Source of the DNA: Bacillota bacterium
Lineage (GTDB): Bacteria > Bacillota > Clostridia > Lachnospirales > Lachnospiraceae
DNA: 64,000 nt
Assembly: GCA_023411215.1 (NCBI GenBank)
Contig: JAEYOY010000070.1
Coordinates: 124,001 to 188,000, forward strand
Reading direction: 5' to 3'
Shown: positions 1 to 8,534 of the stretch, piece by piece
Position numbering within the stretch: position 1 is the stretch's first letter
Layout of the letters: every line of letters starts with the position of its first letter
The notes under the pieces: generated by a model
Seen by the model: the letters and a program-made list of their open reading frames with translations, nothing else
What the model was told of the DNA's origin: nothing
The model's database searches: none
Made by a program: the position numbers and the translations under genes

Positions 1-105
1 CTGCCCTTCAACAAAAACATTACCGGACATAATGATTGCTTTCGCTTTCTCCCTTGATTCGGCTAAATTACGATTTACCATTAGTATATCCAAACGTTCC
101 TTCAC
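1..105 (-). CDS. tlyA: TlyA-family RNA methyltransferase/hemolysin, N-terminal fragment (cut by window edge)
   Basis: Only the first 35 codons are in the window; the gene runs off the left edge. It starts at a GTG (103-105) preceded by a GGAGGT site at 111-116. The visible peptide reads MKERLDILMVNRN, then an ESREKAKAIIMSG stretch and VFVEG, which is the S4 RNA-binding fold that opens TlyA proteins (2'-O-ribose rRNA methyltransferases in well-studied members). Position directly after dxs is the usual place of tlyA in Firmicutes, supporting the call. The methyltransferase domain cannot be seen. Confidence 0.85.
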   Translation of the reverse strand, partial: MKERLDILMVNRNLAESREKAKAIIMSGNVFVEGQ

Positions 106-212
106 AACAAACCTCCATTCTGCATCTTCGATACAGCGCAAAACCGGGAAGAACAGCTTCTTCCCGTGTGAATTGCCTTATAATTTACGCTAAACCTCTA
201 TATCGAGGCAGT

Positions 213-2072
213 TTACACCTGTATTCTATCAACGATACTCTGAGCATCCAAACCGAAACGCTTATGAAGCTCACTCACTCCACCATGTTCAATGAATAGA
301 TCCGGTACAGAGATATTAATTAGCTGGATATCCTGCTTCCTCGTCTCGCAAAGGTAGTCCGCTACCTTTTGACCATACCCACCGTTCTTCACATTCTCCT
401 CCAATGTGACAAACAACCTATGCCTTTCCGATAACCTATCGAGTATCTGAGTATCCATCGGGGAAATAAACCGTACATTGACTAAGGTTGCCCTTTTCCC
501 CTGCTTCTTTAACAGTTCCATTACCTCAACACCGGTCTTTACCATACTGCCCACTGCAAGAATTGCTAATTCAGCGCCTTCCTCGATAAGCTCACTACAG
601 CCAAGCTCAATTGGTGCATGATATTCCTTTAAGCCCATATATGCATCACCTTTCGGATAACGAATTGCAACCGGGCCATTATAAGAGACACTATAGCGCA
701 ACATTTCTTCCAGCTCATAACGATTCTTTGGCGCCATAACAACGAGATTCGGGATATGAGATAAAAATGATAGATCAAAGGTACCCTGATGAGTCTTTCC
801 ATCTCTGCCGGTTATTCCGGCGCGGTCGATTGCAAAGACGACCGGAAGATGATTGATGCAGACATCATGAATAATCTGGTCGTAGGCTCTCTGCAGGAAG
901 GTTGAATAAATAGCTACGACAGGCCTATACCCCCCCATTGCAAGACCGGCAGCGAAGGTAACCGCATGCTCCTCCGCTATTCCCACATCAAAGAAGCGGT
1001 CCGGATACTGCTTCATAAAATCAGCCAGACCCGTACCGAAGGGCATAGCTGCAGTAATCGCTACGACCTTTTCATTCTCTTTCGCCAGATTCAGCATGGC
1101 ATCGGAAAACACTTTCGTATAGGAGGTACTCTTCTCCTCCCGTAACGGTTTCCCGCTTCTAACATCAAAGGAATCCACACTATGAAACCTGGTCGGATAT
1201 TTCTCTGCTAATTGATACCCCATACCCTTCTTGGTGATCACATGAACGACTACTGCTTTCTTCGCTCTTGAAGCTGCTTCAAAGGCATTCCTCATGGACT
1301 CGATATTATGTCCGTCAATTGGTCCGATGTAAGTCAAGCCCATATCCTCAAAGAACATGCTAGGTAGCATAAAATATTTAATAGCGTCCTTAGAACGCTT
1401 CAATTTATCAACAATTACCTTACCTACCCTTGGCATCCTATTCAAAGTATTTTCCATATTTTCTTTAAAGCCTGTATATTTTGAATTAGTTCGAAGCTTG
1501 GCAAGATAGTTTGCCATACCTCCCACATTTTCCGAAATGGACATATTATTATCATTTAATACGATGATAAAGTTCGTCTTTAATCTTCCTGCATTATTAA
1601 TGGCTTCAAAAGCCATTCCTCCAGTCAGTGCTCCGTCACCAAGGACTGCGACCACCTTATGATTCTCACGTCCTAAATCTCTCGCCTTAACCAGACCAAG
1701 GGCAGCAGAGATAGCGGTCGAGCTATGCCCGGTATCGAAGGAATCACATACACTCTCCTCCATCTTGGGAAATCCACTTAATCCATCGATCTGACGAAGC
1801 GTAGAGAATAAATCCTTTCTTCCTGTCAGCAGCTTATGAATATATGCCTGATGACCAACATCCCATACCAGTTTATCCTGTGGAAAGCCTAAGAATAGAT
1901 GCAGAGCCATGGTCAGTTCCACTACACCGAGATTAGAAGCCAGATGGCCTCCGGTCTTACTTATATTCTGAATTAAAAAGCTGCGAATTTCCTCCGCAAG
2001 CTTATCATAATCCTGTTCCCTGATTTTCTTGATATCATTCGCTTGATTAATACTATCCAATAACTTTGGCAA
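213..2072 (-). CDS. dxs: 1-deoxy-D-xylulose-5-phosphate synthase
   Basis: 619 aa, full length for the family. Dxs condenses pyruvate and glyceraldehyde 3-phosphate to DXP with thiamine diphosphate, the entry step of the MEP isoprenoid pathway. Visible motifs are GHLASNLGVVELT near the N-terminus, the ThDP-binding GDGALTGG followed by EAINNAG, and the transketolase motif DRAGITGRDG with THQG. The start appears to be TTG at 2070-2072, placed after AGGTGG with a 6-nt spacer; the next in-frame ATG is far inside the conserved domain. It follows ispA, so both steps of prenyl precursor supply are in one transcription unit. Confidence 0.96.
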   Translation of the reverse strand: MPKLLDSINQANDIKKIREQDYDKLAEEIRSFLIQNISKTGGHLASNLGVVELTMALHLFLGFPQDKLVWDVGHQAYIHKLLTGRKDLFSTLRQIDGLSGFPKMEESVCDSFDTGHSSTAISAALGLVKARDLGRENHKVVAVLGDGALTGGMAFEAINNAGRLKTNFIIVLNDNNMSISENVGGMANYLAKLRTNSKYTGFKENMENTLNRMPRVGKVIVDKLKRSKDAIKYFMLPSMFFEDMGLTYIGPIDGHNIESMRNAFEAASRAKKAVVVHVITKKGMGYQLAEKYPTRFHSVDSFDVRSGKPLREEKSTSYTKVFSDAMLNLAKENEKVVAITAAMPFGTGLADFMKQYPDRFFDVGIAEEHAVTFAAGLAMGGYRPVVAIYSTFLQRAYDQIIHDVCINHLPVVFAIDRAGITGRDGKTHQGTFDLSFLSHIPNLVVMAPKNRYELEEMLRYSVSYNGPVAIRYPKGDAYMGLKEYHAPIELGCSELIEEGAELAILAVGSMVKTGVEVMELLKKQGKRATLVNVRFISPMDTQILDRLSERHRLFVTLEENVKNGGYGQKVADYLCETRKQDIQLINISVPDLFIEHGGVSELHKRFGLDAQSIVDRIQV

Positions 2073-2198
2073 GTGTTACCACCTCATTTCTTGATTCTTA
2101 TTTCAAACCAGCACAGCATGCCCACCCTTTGAGGAATGAATTTGAAAAATCAATGATTTTCAATTTATCTCTATATTATGACATAATATCTTACGTGT

Positions 2199-3113
2199 CT
2201 AATTTTCTCTGTTAATCAGCATGTCTATCAATTGTCTTAAGAAATCATTCTGATAAGGCAAATCATCATAACTGCCCATTGCCCTACCTGAGATCCTGAC
2301 CACTTCCTTATTGGCACTCTCCAGATTCATCAGGCTGACATAAGTAATTTTCTCATTCTTCTCATCGCTGTGTACCGGTTTTCCGAGCTTCTCAGAAGTA
2401 CTGGTCACATCCAGGATATCATCCCTTATCTGAAATGCCAGTCCGATATCACCGGCAATCTGTTCAATTTTATCTATATTCTCCGAGGAGGCACCGGCCA
2501 AGATAGCACCAATCATCATAGATGCTTCAATCAATGCACCCGTTTTTAGACGATACATATGATCTAAGCGTTCCCTGGATGGTTCACCGTGAAGCTCCTC
2601 CATATCGATTACCTGTCCACCAATCATTCCGTAAATTCCGGCTTTTGCAGACAATATCTGCATCGCTCTTGCGACTCTGCTGTACTTTATTATTGCATCT
2701 TCCTCTTTATGATCAATTACTTCAAAGGCTTTTAAAGCCGTTTCAAATGCATAGTTAAGCAGGCCATCTCCGGCGAGAATGCCCATTGCTTCTCCGTATA
2801 CTACGTGGGTTGTCTTTCTTCCCCTTCTATAATCATCATTATCCATAGCAGGAAGATCATCATGGACTAAGGAATAGGTATGAATCATCTCTATTGCAGC
2901 CATAAAGGGCTCAACTAAGCCTTCCGTATCACCTTCAAACAGATGATAGGTCTGTTCCATAATTACCGGTCGTAAGCGCTTCCCGCCTGCCATCAAGCTA
3001 TAATTCATGGCTTCCATAATTAATTTCTGAAAGCCTTCCTCTTTAGGACAGTATTCGTTCAGTATCTCCTCAACCCGAATTACTTGCTTCTTTAACTCCT
3101 CATTAAAGTTCAT
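2199..3113 (-). CDS. ispA: Polyprenyl (farnesyl/geranyl) diphosphate synthase
   Basis: About 304 aa. Class I trans-prenyltransferase that condenses IPP with allylic diphosphates. The first Asp-rich motif is in SLVHDDLPAMDNDDYRRG and the second in QIRDDILD, the latter binding Mg2+-diphosphate together with the first. The chosen ATG at 3111-3113 begins MNFNEELKKQ and follows GGAG with a 6-nt spacer; it overlaps the end of xseB by 11 nt, which suggests translational coupling. An upstream in-frame ATG (3131) would only add a few residues. Chain length of the product cannot be told by eye; the farnesyl-type assignment rests on the operon position before dxs. Confidence 0.93.
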   Translation of the reverse strand: MNFNEELKKQVIRVEEILNEYCPKEEGFQKLIMEAMNYSLMAGGKRLRPVIMEQTYHLFEGDTEGLVEPFMAAIEMIHTYSLVHDDLPAMDNDDYRRGRKTTHVVYGEAMGILAGDGLLNYAFETALKAFEVIDHKEEDAIIKYSRVARAMQILSAKAGIYGMIGGQVIDMEELHGEPSRERLDHMYRLKTGALIEASMMIGAILAGASSENIDKIEQIAGDIGLAFQIRDDILDVTSTSEKLGKPVHSDEKNEKITYVSLMNLESANKEVVRISGRAMGSYDDLPYQNDFLRQLIDMLINREN

Positions 3114-3312
3114 TCGCTTCTCCATTTTCACTCAAAATAATCAGTTCCTTTTCCACCTTGTCAATGGAATCATTACAGGACTTAAGTAACTTCATCCCCT
3201 CTTGATACAGTGTAAAGGAATCTTCTAAGGCGATATCCGGTTTCTCAAGCTCCTCCAAGATATGGTTTAGTTTCTCAAATGATTCTTCTAATTTCATTGC
3301 TTTCTCAGCCAT
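3103..3312 (-). CDS. xseB: Exodeoxyribonuclease VII small subunit
   Basis: 69 aa from ATG 3310-3312, which has an AGGAGG-type site at 3318-3322. XseB wraps around XseA to form exonuclease VII, which degrades single-stranded DNA to oligonucleotides. The sequence holds the family core: KLEESFEKLNHILEELE, then a short ALEDSF link and LYQEGMKLLKSCND, forming two helices of a coiled coil. A longer reading frame to 3339 exists but lacks a ribosome site. It sits directly after xseA and overlaps ispA. Confidence 0.95.
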   Translation of the reverse strand: MAEKAMKLEESFEKLNHILEELEKPDIALEDSFTLYQEGMKLLKSCNDSIDKVEKELIILSENGEANEL

Positions 3313-3446
3313 AACAACCTCCATCCTGCCGTTAGGCAATACCGAGTATGAAGCATGCTTGCGTGACTCACAATGTGAGAAACAAACTATGTATGCAAGC
3401 TGCTGTTAATCGTTCCTGTATGTAAATGCACATCGTATTCCGTCGG

Positions 3447-4661
3447 TTAATTGAAACCTCTGCTTTTCTCTTGTAGTTCCTCCACCTTGGTCTTAATATC
3501 ACCATCGAGCAGGGATACGGTAAGCAGTTCATTCTTTTTGACTTTCTTAATGCTTTGGACCGGTACATTATCCTCGCCAACAATCAAGGCATAGCCCTTA
3601 CTCAGCTTAGATAATGGTGACAAGCCCTCAAGTCGTGCGATATATAGCTCCAGCTTATGTCTCTTTTCTTTCAATCTCTGGTTCATCCTCTGACCAAGCT
3701 TCTGTTCCGACTCTATTAGAAATTGGCGCTTTTGTTTAATCTGATATGCCGGGCTTGCATAGAACAATCTCAGCTTCACTTGATTCGCTCTGCTCCGATA
3801 TTGACTAAGCTTTTGCTGAAGCTCTCTCGAAAGCTTTCGCTTATAATCTCTGATCACACCCTGGAACGCTTGGTAATCATTAACCGCCAGCTCTGCAGCT
3901 GCAGAAGGAGTAGGAGCACGAAGATCGGATACAAAATCTGCTATTGTAACATCCGTCTCATGACCGACTGCTGAGATGATCGGCGTCCTACAACGATAGA
4001 TTGCCCTGGCAACAGCCTCTTCGTTAAACGCCCAAAGATCCTCTATCGAGCCGCCACCCCTGCCAATAATAATGGTATCCAGATTAAGCTTGTCAAGAAT
4101 TGCGATACCCTTTGCCACACTTTCTGCCGATCCTTGTCCTTGTACCTGAGCCGGATATAGAATTAATTGCACGTAGGGATTGCGTCTTCGGGATATATTA
4201 ATAATATCCTGTATGGCTGCACCCGTTGATGCTGTAACGATTCCGACCTTCCCTGGATATTGAGGTATCCGCTTCTTATGCGCACTGTCAAAAAGTCCTT
4301 CTTCCTCCAGCTGCCTCTTCAACTTCTCAAACTTCTCATATAATACACCCTGCCCATCGAGTACAATCTCGCTGGCATAAAGCTGATATTTGCCGTCCCT
4401 CTCATATACATTCACACTGCCATAAGCGATTACGCTCTGACCTTCCTCCAGCTTGAAGGTAAGTCCCTTGCGTTGTCCGGCGAACATTACACAAGCCAAT
4501 TGCCCCTGAGCATCCTTTAGTGTAAAATAAATGTGCCCCGAGGTATGATACTTGCAATTCGAGACCTCGCCCTTAATATAAATTGAGGCAAGAATCCGAT
4601 CTCTTATAAACAAATTCTTAATATATTGATTTATCTCTGTAACTGAATAAGCCTGTCCCAT
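3447..4661 (-). CDS. xseA: Exodeoxyribonuclease VII large subunit
   Basis: 404 aa. Catalytic subunit of exonuclease VII. The N-terminal OB fold includes VTEINQYIKNLF and GEVSNCKYHTSGHIYFTLKD; the nuclease domain shows GIVTASTGAAIQDI, IIIGRGGGSIEDLWAFNEE and AVGHETDVTIADFVSD, followed by the long helical region that binds XseB and a short C-terminal beta segment beginning KGYALI. Start ATG 4661 follows GGAGG. Many Firmicutes carry folD between nusB and xseA; here that place is a 319-bp spacer without a gene. Confidence 0.96.
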   Translation of the reverse strand: MGQAYSVTEINQYIKNLFIRDRILASIYIKGEVSNCKYHTSGHIYFTLKDAQGQLACVMFAGQRKGLTFKLEEGQSVIAYGSVNVYERDGKYQLYASEIVLDGQGVLYEKFEKLKRQLEEEGLFDSAHKKRIPQYPGKVGIVTASTGAAIQDIINISRRRNPYVQLILYPAQVQGQGSAESVAKGIAILDKLNLDTIIIGRGGGSIEDLWAFNEEAVARAIYRCRTPIISAVGHETDVTIADFVSDLRAPTPSAAAELAVNDYQAFQGVIRDYKRKLSRELQQKLSQYRSRANQVKLRLFYASPAYQIKQKRQFLIESEQKLGQRMNQRLKEKRHKLELYIARLEGLSPLSKLSKGYALIVGEDNVPVQSIKKVKKNELLTVSLLDGDIKTKVEELQEKSRGFN

Positions 4662-4980
4662 ACATCCTCCAAGATTAAGCTTTCGAAAGGCATACTAGTG
4701 TCAAGCAATTGGTAACGAGCCTTCCTATAACGTAGTAGGTCAGTTCCATATTTTTCATATCCCACTTCCTAAGCCCGAACACTCCGATTTTACTTACGAT
4801 AATCATAATCGTAAAGGCAGATCGTTTAGTGTATTCAACCTGGAACACGGTTCTATTATAGCTAAATTATGTTTCGAGTATATGAAGAGTAGCCTATACT
4901 TTGTTTAGACTCTGTAAATGATGTGAGTTCAAACATATACTCAAAACATCTCATTACCTAAACTCGAACATGTTTACTGT
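4662..4980. other. Gene-free spacer between nusB and xseA with an imperfect inverted repeat
   Basis: No supported reading frame. The only structure noticed is an inverted repeat: GTTTCGAGTATATG near 4871-4884 faces CATATACTCAAAAC near 4936-4949. Function unknown; it could be a transcript end or a protein-binding dyad. folD, often found at this location, is absent. Confidence 0.4.
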
Positions 4981-5376
4981 CTATACCAACTTCGCAAGCA
5001 CTCCGTTGATAAAGCTTGGTGATTCATCGCCTCCGAACTTCTTCGCAAGCTCCACCGCCTCATTGATTGCTACCTTACCTGGGATATCCTCGTCAAAGCG
5101 AAGCTCATAAACCGCTAATCTAAGAATCGTTAAATCCACCTTACCCATTCGGTTCAACTTCCAGCCACTTGAGGTCTCTGTTAAAATGCCATCGATCTCC
5201 TCCAGCTTACCAAGCACTGCCTGAAAGCGTGAAGTCAGATAAGAATATTCCTCAATTGTGGGTTTCTCTAACTCGGAGATATATAAATCTATTTGTTCTC
5301 CTAATTCATTCGTCTCATGAAAATCTTTACGAAATAACATGAGAAAAATATGTTCTCTAATTTCTCTTCTTGTCAC
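4981..5376 (-). CDS. nusB: Transcription antitermination protein NusB
   Basis: 131 aa from a GTG at 5374-5376 with AGGAGG at 5386-5391 (9-nt spacer). A longer frame to 5427 has no ribosome site and adds a non-conserved tail, so the GTG start is preferred. The all-helical NusB core is recognisable: TRREIREHIFLMLF at the start, then ILRLAVYELRFDEDIPGKVAINEAVELAKKFG broken into two helices, and SPSFINGVLAKL at the C-terminus. NusB binds boxA RNA with NusE/S10 in rRNA antitermination. It follows the asp23-type gene. Confidence 0.94.
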   Translation of the reverse strand: MTRREIREHIFLMLFRKDFHETNELGEQIDLYISELEKPTIEEYSYLTSRFQAVLGKLEEIDGILTETSSGWKLNRMGKVDLTILRLAVYELRFDEDIPGKVAINEAVELAKKFGGDESPSFINGVLAKLV

Positions 5377-5431
5377 AGTTCGGTTCCTCCTAACCTGTTT
5401 ACAAATACTGCTGTCAGAACGTTGCACGAAT

Positions 5432-5500
5432 AGGGGCTATCGCAAAATAGGTTTTGAACTGCGAAGATGCATCTTCGCAGAACATTTTGCGACAGCCCCT
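5432..5500. repeat. Inverted repeat with an internal perfect 22-bp palindrome after the asp23 gene
   Basis: Outer arms AGGGGCTATCGCAAAAT (5432-5448) and ATTTTGCGACAGCCCCT (5484-5500) pair with one mismatch. Inside lies CTGCGAAGATGCATCTTCGCAG (5459-5480), a perfect palindrome. On the minus strand it starts 11 nt past the stop of the Asp23-like gene, but no clear T-run follows, so it may be a mobile-type repeat or processing hairpin rather than a standard terminator. Confidence 0.6.
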
Positions 5501-5510
5501 GAGAAGTGTT

Positions 5511-5897
5511 TTACTCTTTTACGATGTTAACTCCCGCTATACGGATGTTAACTTCCTTGACCTGCAAACCGGTCATATTCTCTATTGCCAACTTCACCTT
5601 TTCCTGCACCTGCTTGGCAGTTTCAGGAATACCATACCCATAATCTAAGGTTAGGGCCATATCAACGGATACTGCCTCTGGGCTAACCAGTACCTTAACT
5701 CCCTTGGATAAGTTCTTCTTTCCTAATTTTCCAGCAAGCTCATTGGTAACATTTCCGGAGGTTGCCGACACGCCCTTCACTTCTGTAGCTGCTAGGCCTG
5801 CAATGGTTGCAACGACTTCATCCGCTATCTGCACTTCTCCAACCTTACCATTTTCATGTATTTTATATGTGTTTCTGATCTCCGGTTCTTTATTCAC
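5511..5897 (-). CDS. Asp23/Gls24 family envelope stress protein
   Basis: 128 aa starting at GTG 5895-5897 after GGAGGT with a 7-nt spacer. The Asp23/Gls24 domain is clear: GEVQIADEVVATIAGLAA, TEVKGVSATSG, then VKVLVSPEAVSVDMALTL and EKVKLAIENMTGLQVKEVN. Members are abundant cytoplasmic or membrane-associated stress and cell envelope proteins in Firmicutes. The location between spoIIIAH and nusB is the conserved place of the yqhY-type homologue in Bacillus. It has its own promoter upstream at 6040-6068. Confidence 0.9.
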   Translation of the reverse strand: MNKEPEIRNTYKIHENGKVGEVQIADEVVATIAGLAATEVKGVSATSGNVTNELAGKLGKKNLSKGVKVLVSPEAVSVDMALTLDYGYGIPETAKQVQEKVKLAIENMTGLQVKEVNIRIAGVNIVKE

Positions 5898-6039
5898 AAT
5901 GATTACCTCCTAAGTTCCTAATGTTATCCGGTATACCTTATTTACTGACAATAGTGCGAAAGAATACAAGCAACGCACCTTTATGCGAGCTTACCACTCT
6001 TCCGATTTAATGCTATCGTTTTATATGTTGATTATTTAT

Positions 6040-6068
6040 ATTATATAGTATTATACCAAATAACTCAA
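6040..6068 (-). promoter_or_regulatory. Predicted sigma-A promoter of the asp23-nusB-xse-ispA-dxs unit
   Basis: On the minus strand, TTGAGT (6063-6068), a 17-bp spacer and a perfect TATAAT (6040-6045). It lies about 140 bp upstream of the Asp23-like start and downstream of the probable spoIIIA terminator, so it would give vegetative expression to the housekeeping genes behind a sporulation operon. Confidence 0.6.
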
Positions 6069-6150
6069 CATTTGCAATTATAAATAATTATTTACAAATC
6101 TCAACCTAATATAACAAATTAGATTTTATTCATCTGATGCAACGGGTTAC

Positions 6151-6195
6151 GAAAGAAAGAGCTATACGCCTTCCTAAAGAGGAGGTATATAGCCC
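6151..6195 (-). terminator. Probable terminator of the spoIIIA operon
   Basis: Minus-strand hairpin with arms AGGGCTATA (6187-6195) and TATAGCTCT (6158-6166) plus an inner CCTCCT/AGGAAGG pairing, followed by the T-rich TTCTTTC. It sits 75 bp past the spoIIIAH stop. Confidence 0.5.
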
Positions 6196-6269
6196 TACTT
6201 GCTCTATATCGTTCCATGATGAGAGAGACATATCGTGTGATACCATGAAGAATATGTTACCACACCTGA

Positions 6270-7067
6270 TTATTCTGATATCACTACAGGATTAATACTA
6301 ATATTCTCAACTGCGACTCCTGTCTTATCCTTAACAACCTCTTCGATGATTGCCAGCTGTTGGTCGGTTAATGCTTCTGCATTCACAACTACATCTACCT
6401 TACCATCATCCATGAATACGATTGGCTCTGCAAAACCCTTTGCCTCAAGCAGCATCTCTGTTTTATTCTCCTTCGTTATAATATCGGTAAGCTCTAACAT
6501 ACAGTCTACTGCTGATTGTCTCTGATCCTTAGATACTGTAGTGCTATTAATTATTTCCATATAATCTGCTTTGTTCTTTGCCCTAACCTGCTCTCTTTCA
6601 ATCTTATTGGAAGCAAAATAGCTTGCATCAATTGTACTTGCTGCATTTGCAAGAACTGCTTCGCCCGGAACACCTTCTTCCAGATCGAGTTCGCCGTTAT
6701 CGCTTACCTTCTGAGCATCTGCCAGCAAATCTTCATCAGAAATGTCGGCAAGCTCATCTTTCGTGTTATCGGCTGTCTCATCGTTCTCATCGTCCACTGT
6801 CTCTGCGTCTTCTGCAGTTAAATCTGCTTTCTTATCATCAGTAGCCGGTGCCTCTGCGTCCTCTACGCCGGTATCGTCCACAGTAACCAGATCCATATCT
6901 TCCGAGTCAGTGAATTCTTCATAATCACCGTCATTCGTAGCTTCTGTTTCTATGGCATCCTTTTTGTCTGCAAGGTCATCGTTGGTGAAGCTAAGATACC
7001 CTGCAATGATAATCATGATAGCCAATGCAGTTATTATGATGTGATTCTTTTTAAAGATATTTTTCAT
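6270..7067 (-). CDS. spoIIIAH: Stage III sporulation protein AH
   Basis: 265 aa from ATG 7065-7067, with AGGAGGT at 7073-7079 (5-nt spacer); the frame extends to 7085 but without support. Mother-cell membrane protein whose extracytoplasmic YscJ/FliF-like domain binds forespore SpoIIQ to build the feeding-tube channel. Seen: one N-terminal membrane helix (IIITALAIMIIIAGYLSF), a very acidic Asp/Glu/Thr-rich linker of about 90 residues, then the conserved segment starting ASYFASNKIEREQVRAKNKA (split here) and ending in a FVEDK-like VVKDKTGVAVENISI. The acidic linker is much longer than in Bacillus. Confidence 0.93.
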   Translation of the reverse strand: MKNIFKKNHIIITALAIMIIIAGYLSFTNDDLADKKDAIETEATNDGDYEEFTDSEDMDLVTVDDTGVEDAEAPATDDKKADLTAEDAETVDDENDETADNTKDELADISDEDLLADAQKVSDNGELDLEEGVPGEAVLANAASTIDASYFASNKIEREQVRAKNKADYMEIINSTTVSKDQRQSAVDCMLELTDIITKENKTEMLLEAKGFAEPIVFMDDGKVDVVVNAEALTDQQLAIIEEVVKDKTGVAVENISINPVVISE

Positions 7068-7081
7068 TTTAGACCTCCTGA

Positions 7082-7684
7082 TCATTTTATACCATTACTC
7101 ATTTTCATTACTATAACCTTATGCGCAGGTACGTCAAATAATACCTCAACCGCTTGCATAATGTCCATTTTTATCATGGCATTATCTCCACCTTCCGCGA
7201 TCACAACGACGCCTTCTATCTCCGGTTCAAGTTCCTGCAATATGTAAGGCACTGAATTTCCATCCTCGTTCGTAACCAGAACGGTACTTTCTTCCCGCTG
7301 GGCACTATTATCTGTTCTGCTTCCGCCCTCCCCATCATCTTCATCTAAGCTTTCCTCTGTAGAAGAATGGTCCTTTAGTGGTATCTTCTCCGTCGAGCCC
7401 TTCGTAGTGATCATAACCTCTACGTCCCCTGCACCGGATACTTTTTTTAATACCTCTTCAAGCTTTTTTTCCATTTCTGATATATAAGTATTCGCTTCAT
7501 AGCTTGTCATATTCGTATCATTTTGCAAGTCCTTAATCTCTCTGTCCTTCGTATCTTCCTCTGAGGAACGGAAGGAACCTAATACGCTTGGAAAGGATAG
7601 CAGAATAATCAGAATACCCGCCATAAACAGCATGATTAATCTCGGCAGTCCTATTGCTTTAAGGGAAATCTTCTTCTTTTCCAT
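7082..7684 (-). CDS. spoIIIAG: Stage III sporulation protein AG
   Basis: 200 aa; start ATG 7684 follows GGAGG. SpoIIIAG forms the large ring in the mother-cell membrane part of the SpoIIIA-SpoIIQ channel. One transmembrane helix (LIMLFMAGILIILLSFPSVL) is followed by an extracellular region with the ring-building motif: YISEMEKKLEEVLKKVSGAG then DVEVMITTKGSTEK, and EIEGVVVIAEGGDNA near the end. A Glu/Asp/Ser-rich loop separates the strands, as in other family members. It ends just before spoIIIAH. Confidence 0.94.
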   Translation of the reverse strand: MEKKKISLKAIGLPRLIMLFMAGILIILLSFPSVLGSFRSSEEDTKDREIKDLQNDTNMTSYEANTYISEMEKKLEEVLKKVSGAGDVEVMITTKGSTEKIPLKDHSSTEESLDEDDGEGGSRTDNSAQREESTVLVTNEDGNSVPYILQELEPEIEGVVVIAEGGDNAMIKMDIMQAVEVLFDVPAHKVIVMKMSNGIK

Positions 7685-7776
7685 AGCAACCTCCGCAATA
7701 TTCCCCGCAGCCTCCTAAGTGAACAGTATTAGTACTTTTATCTCTTCCGAAAAGCGGTATCGGATCCGCCCTAACA

Positions 7777-8397
7777 TCAGTGGCTTATACTAATATTTAT
7801 ATTAACCTGTTCAATATTATAGAAGTCCGCGAGTTTATTTTTAATATTAATTTCCATTGGAGAAGGAGGATTCGCCATATCTTTTTCCTCCTGCTCATTG
7901 ATACGAATTGATACGATATCTATCTTATCGACAAAGGGACGATGATCATCCTCTTCCTCTTCGCTTTTTTCCATTTTAGCACCGATGTCCATGTGTAGTA
8001 TCTCACCAAAGGTAGAACTCTTATTATCCTTATCTATGGTAATATCAAAGCTGACCATCCTCAGCTTATCCTCCTGTAGTATTCCATCCACTTGAAGTCT
8101 GATTTTCTCCTTATACTCTGCAAAGATTGCATCGCTCTGCGCCTCCTCCATTCGGTTTAAATCATTTTTGAATTCTGAGGTTTCTACCGCAAAATCATTT
8201 GCCTGTAAATAATAATCCAGAGTATCCTCCAGATCCATGTAATTCATCAGCGGAGAGATAATGATGAGAACTAAGATCATACCAGATACGATACTGACGT
8301 ATTTCTTATAGCTTTTGTCTCCCAGAAGATTCATGACGATGGCATTGAGGATCATATAAATGACAATATTTTTGATCCAGTTATTGATAATATCCAT
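7777..8397 (-). CDS. spoIIIAF: Stage III sporulation protein AF
   Basis: 206 aa, start ATG 8397 after GGGAGG. Two N-terminal membrane helices are visible (NIVIYMILNAIVMNLL and YVSIVSGMILVLIIISPLM), followed by a soluble RBM-like domain with long charged helices and the ending EQVNINISISH. SpoIIIAF is a component of the SpoIIIA complex that keeps the engulfed forespore active. The call relies on operon position plus topology; 92 bp separate it from spoIIIAG. Confidence 0.88.
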   Translation of the reverse strand: MDIINNWIKNIVIYMILNAIVMNLLGDKSYKKYVSIVSGMILVLIIISPLMNYMDLEDTLDYYLQANDFAVETSEFKNDLNRMEEAQSDAIFAEYKEKIRLQVDGILQEDKLRMVSFDITIDKDNKSSTFGEILHMDIGAKMEKSEEEEDDHRPFVDKIDIVSIRINEQEEKDMANPPSPMEINIKNKLADFYNIEQVNINISISH

Positions 8398-8451
8398 GGA
8401 TCCCTCCCTTCCAAGCCTTTAGCACTAGCTTTGCATCCCCAGTCCCTTGTG

Positions 8452-8534
8452 TTAGTCTGCGCTCAGTGTGTCTTTACTTTATGAAGACTGCAGGCACAAA
8501 CTAGGAGGTGTGAAAACGTTTTATTTTTACACTT
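8452..8534 (-). repeat. Dispersed intergenic repeat family B, copy 1
   Basis: On the minus strand, directly after the spoIIIAE stop, GTGTAAAAATAAAACG and TTTTCACACC form a loose hairpin, followed by GTTTGTGCCTGCAGTCTTC and GACACACTGAGCGCAGAC. The GTTTGTGCCTGCAGTCTTC block recurs near 20.2, 33.4 and 52.7 kb. It fills the unusually long gap between spoIIIAE and spoIIIAF. Confidence 0.6.

Noticed and set aside
36..299. Plus-strand open frame at the left edge
   Set aside because: It overlaps the tlyA start and the end of dxs on the other strand, has no ribosome site and no family pattern.
3368..3583. Small minus-strand frame over the end of xseA
   Set aside because: Out of frame with xseA and without ribosome site.
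4662..4980. Searched for folD between nusB and xseA
   Set aside because: No coding signal is present; the gene is absent at this place.
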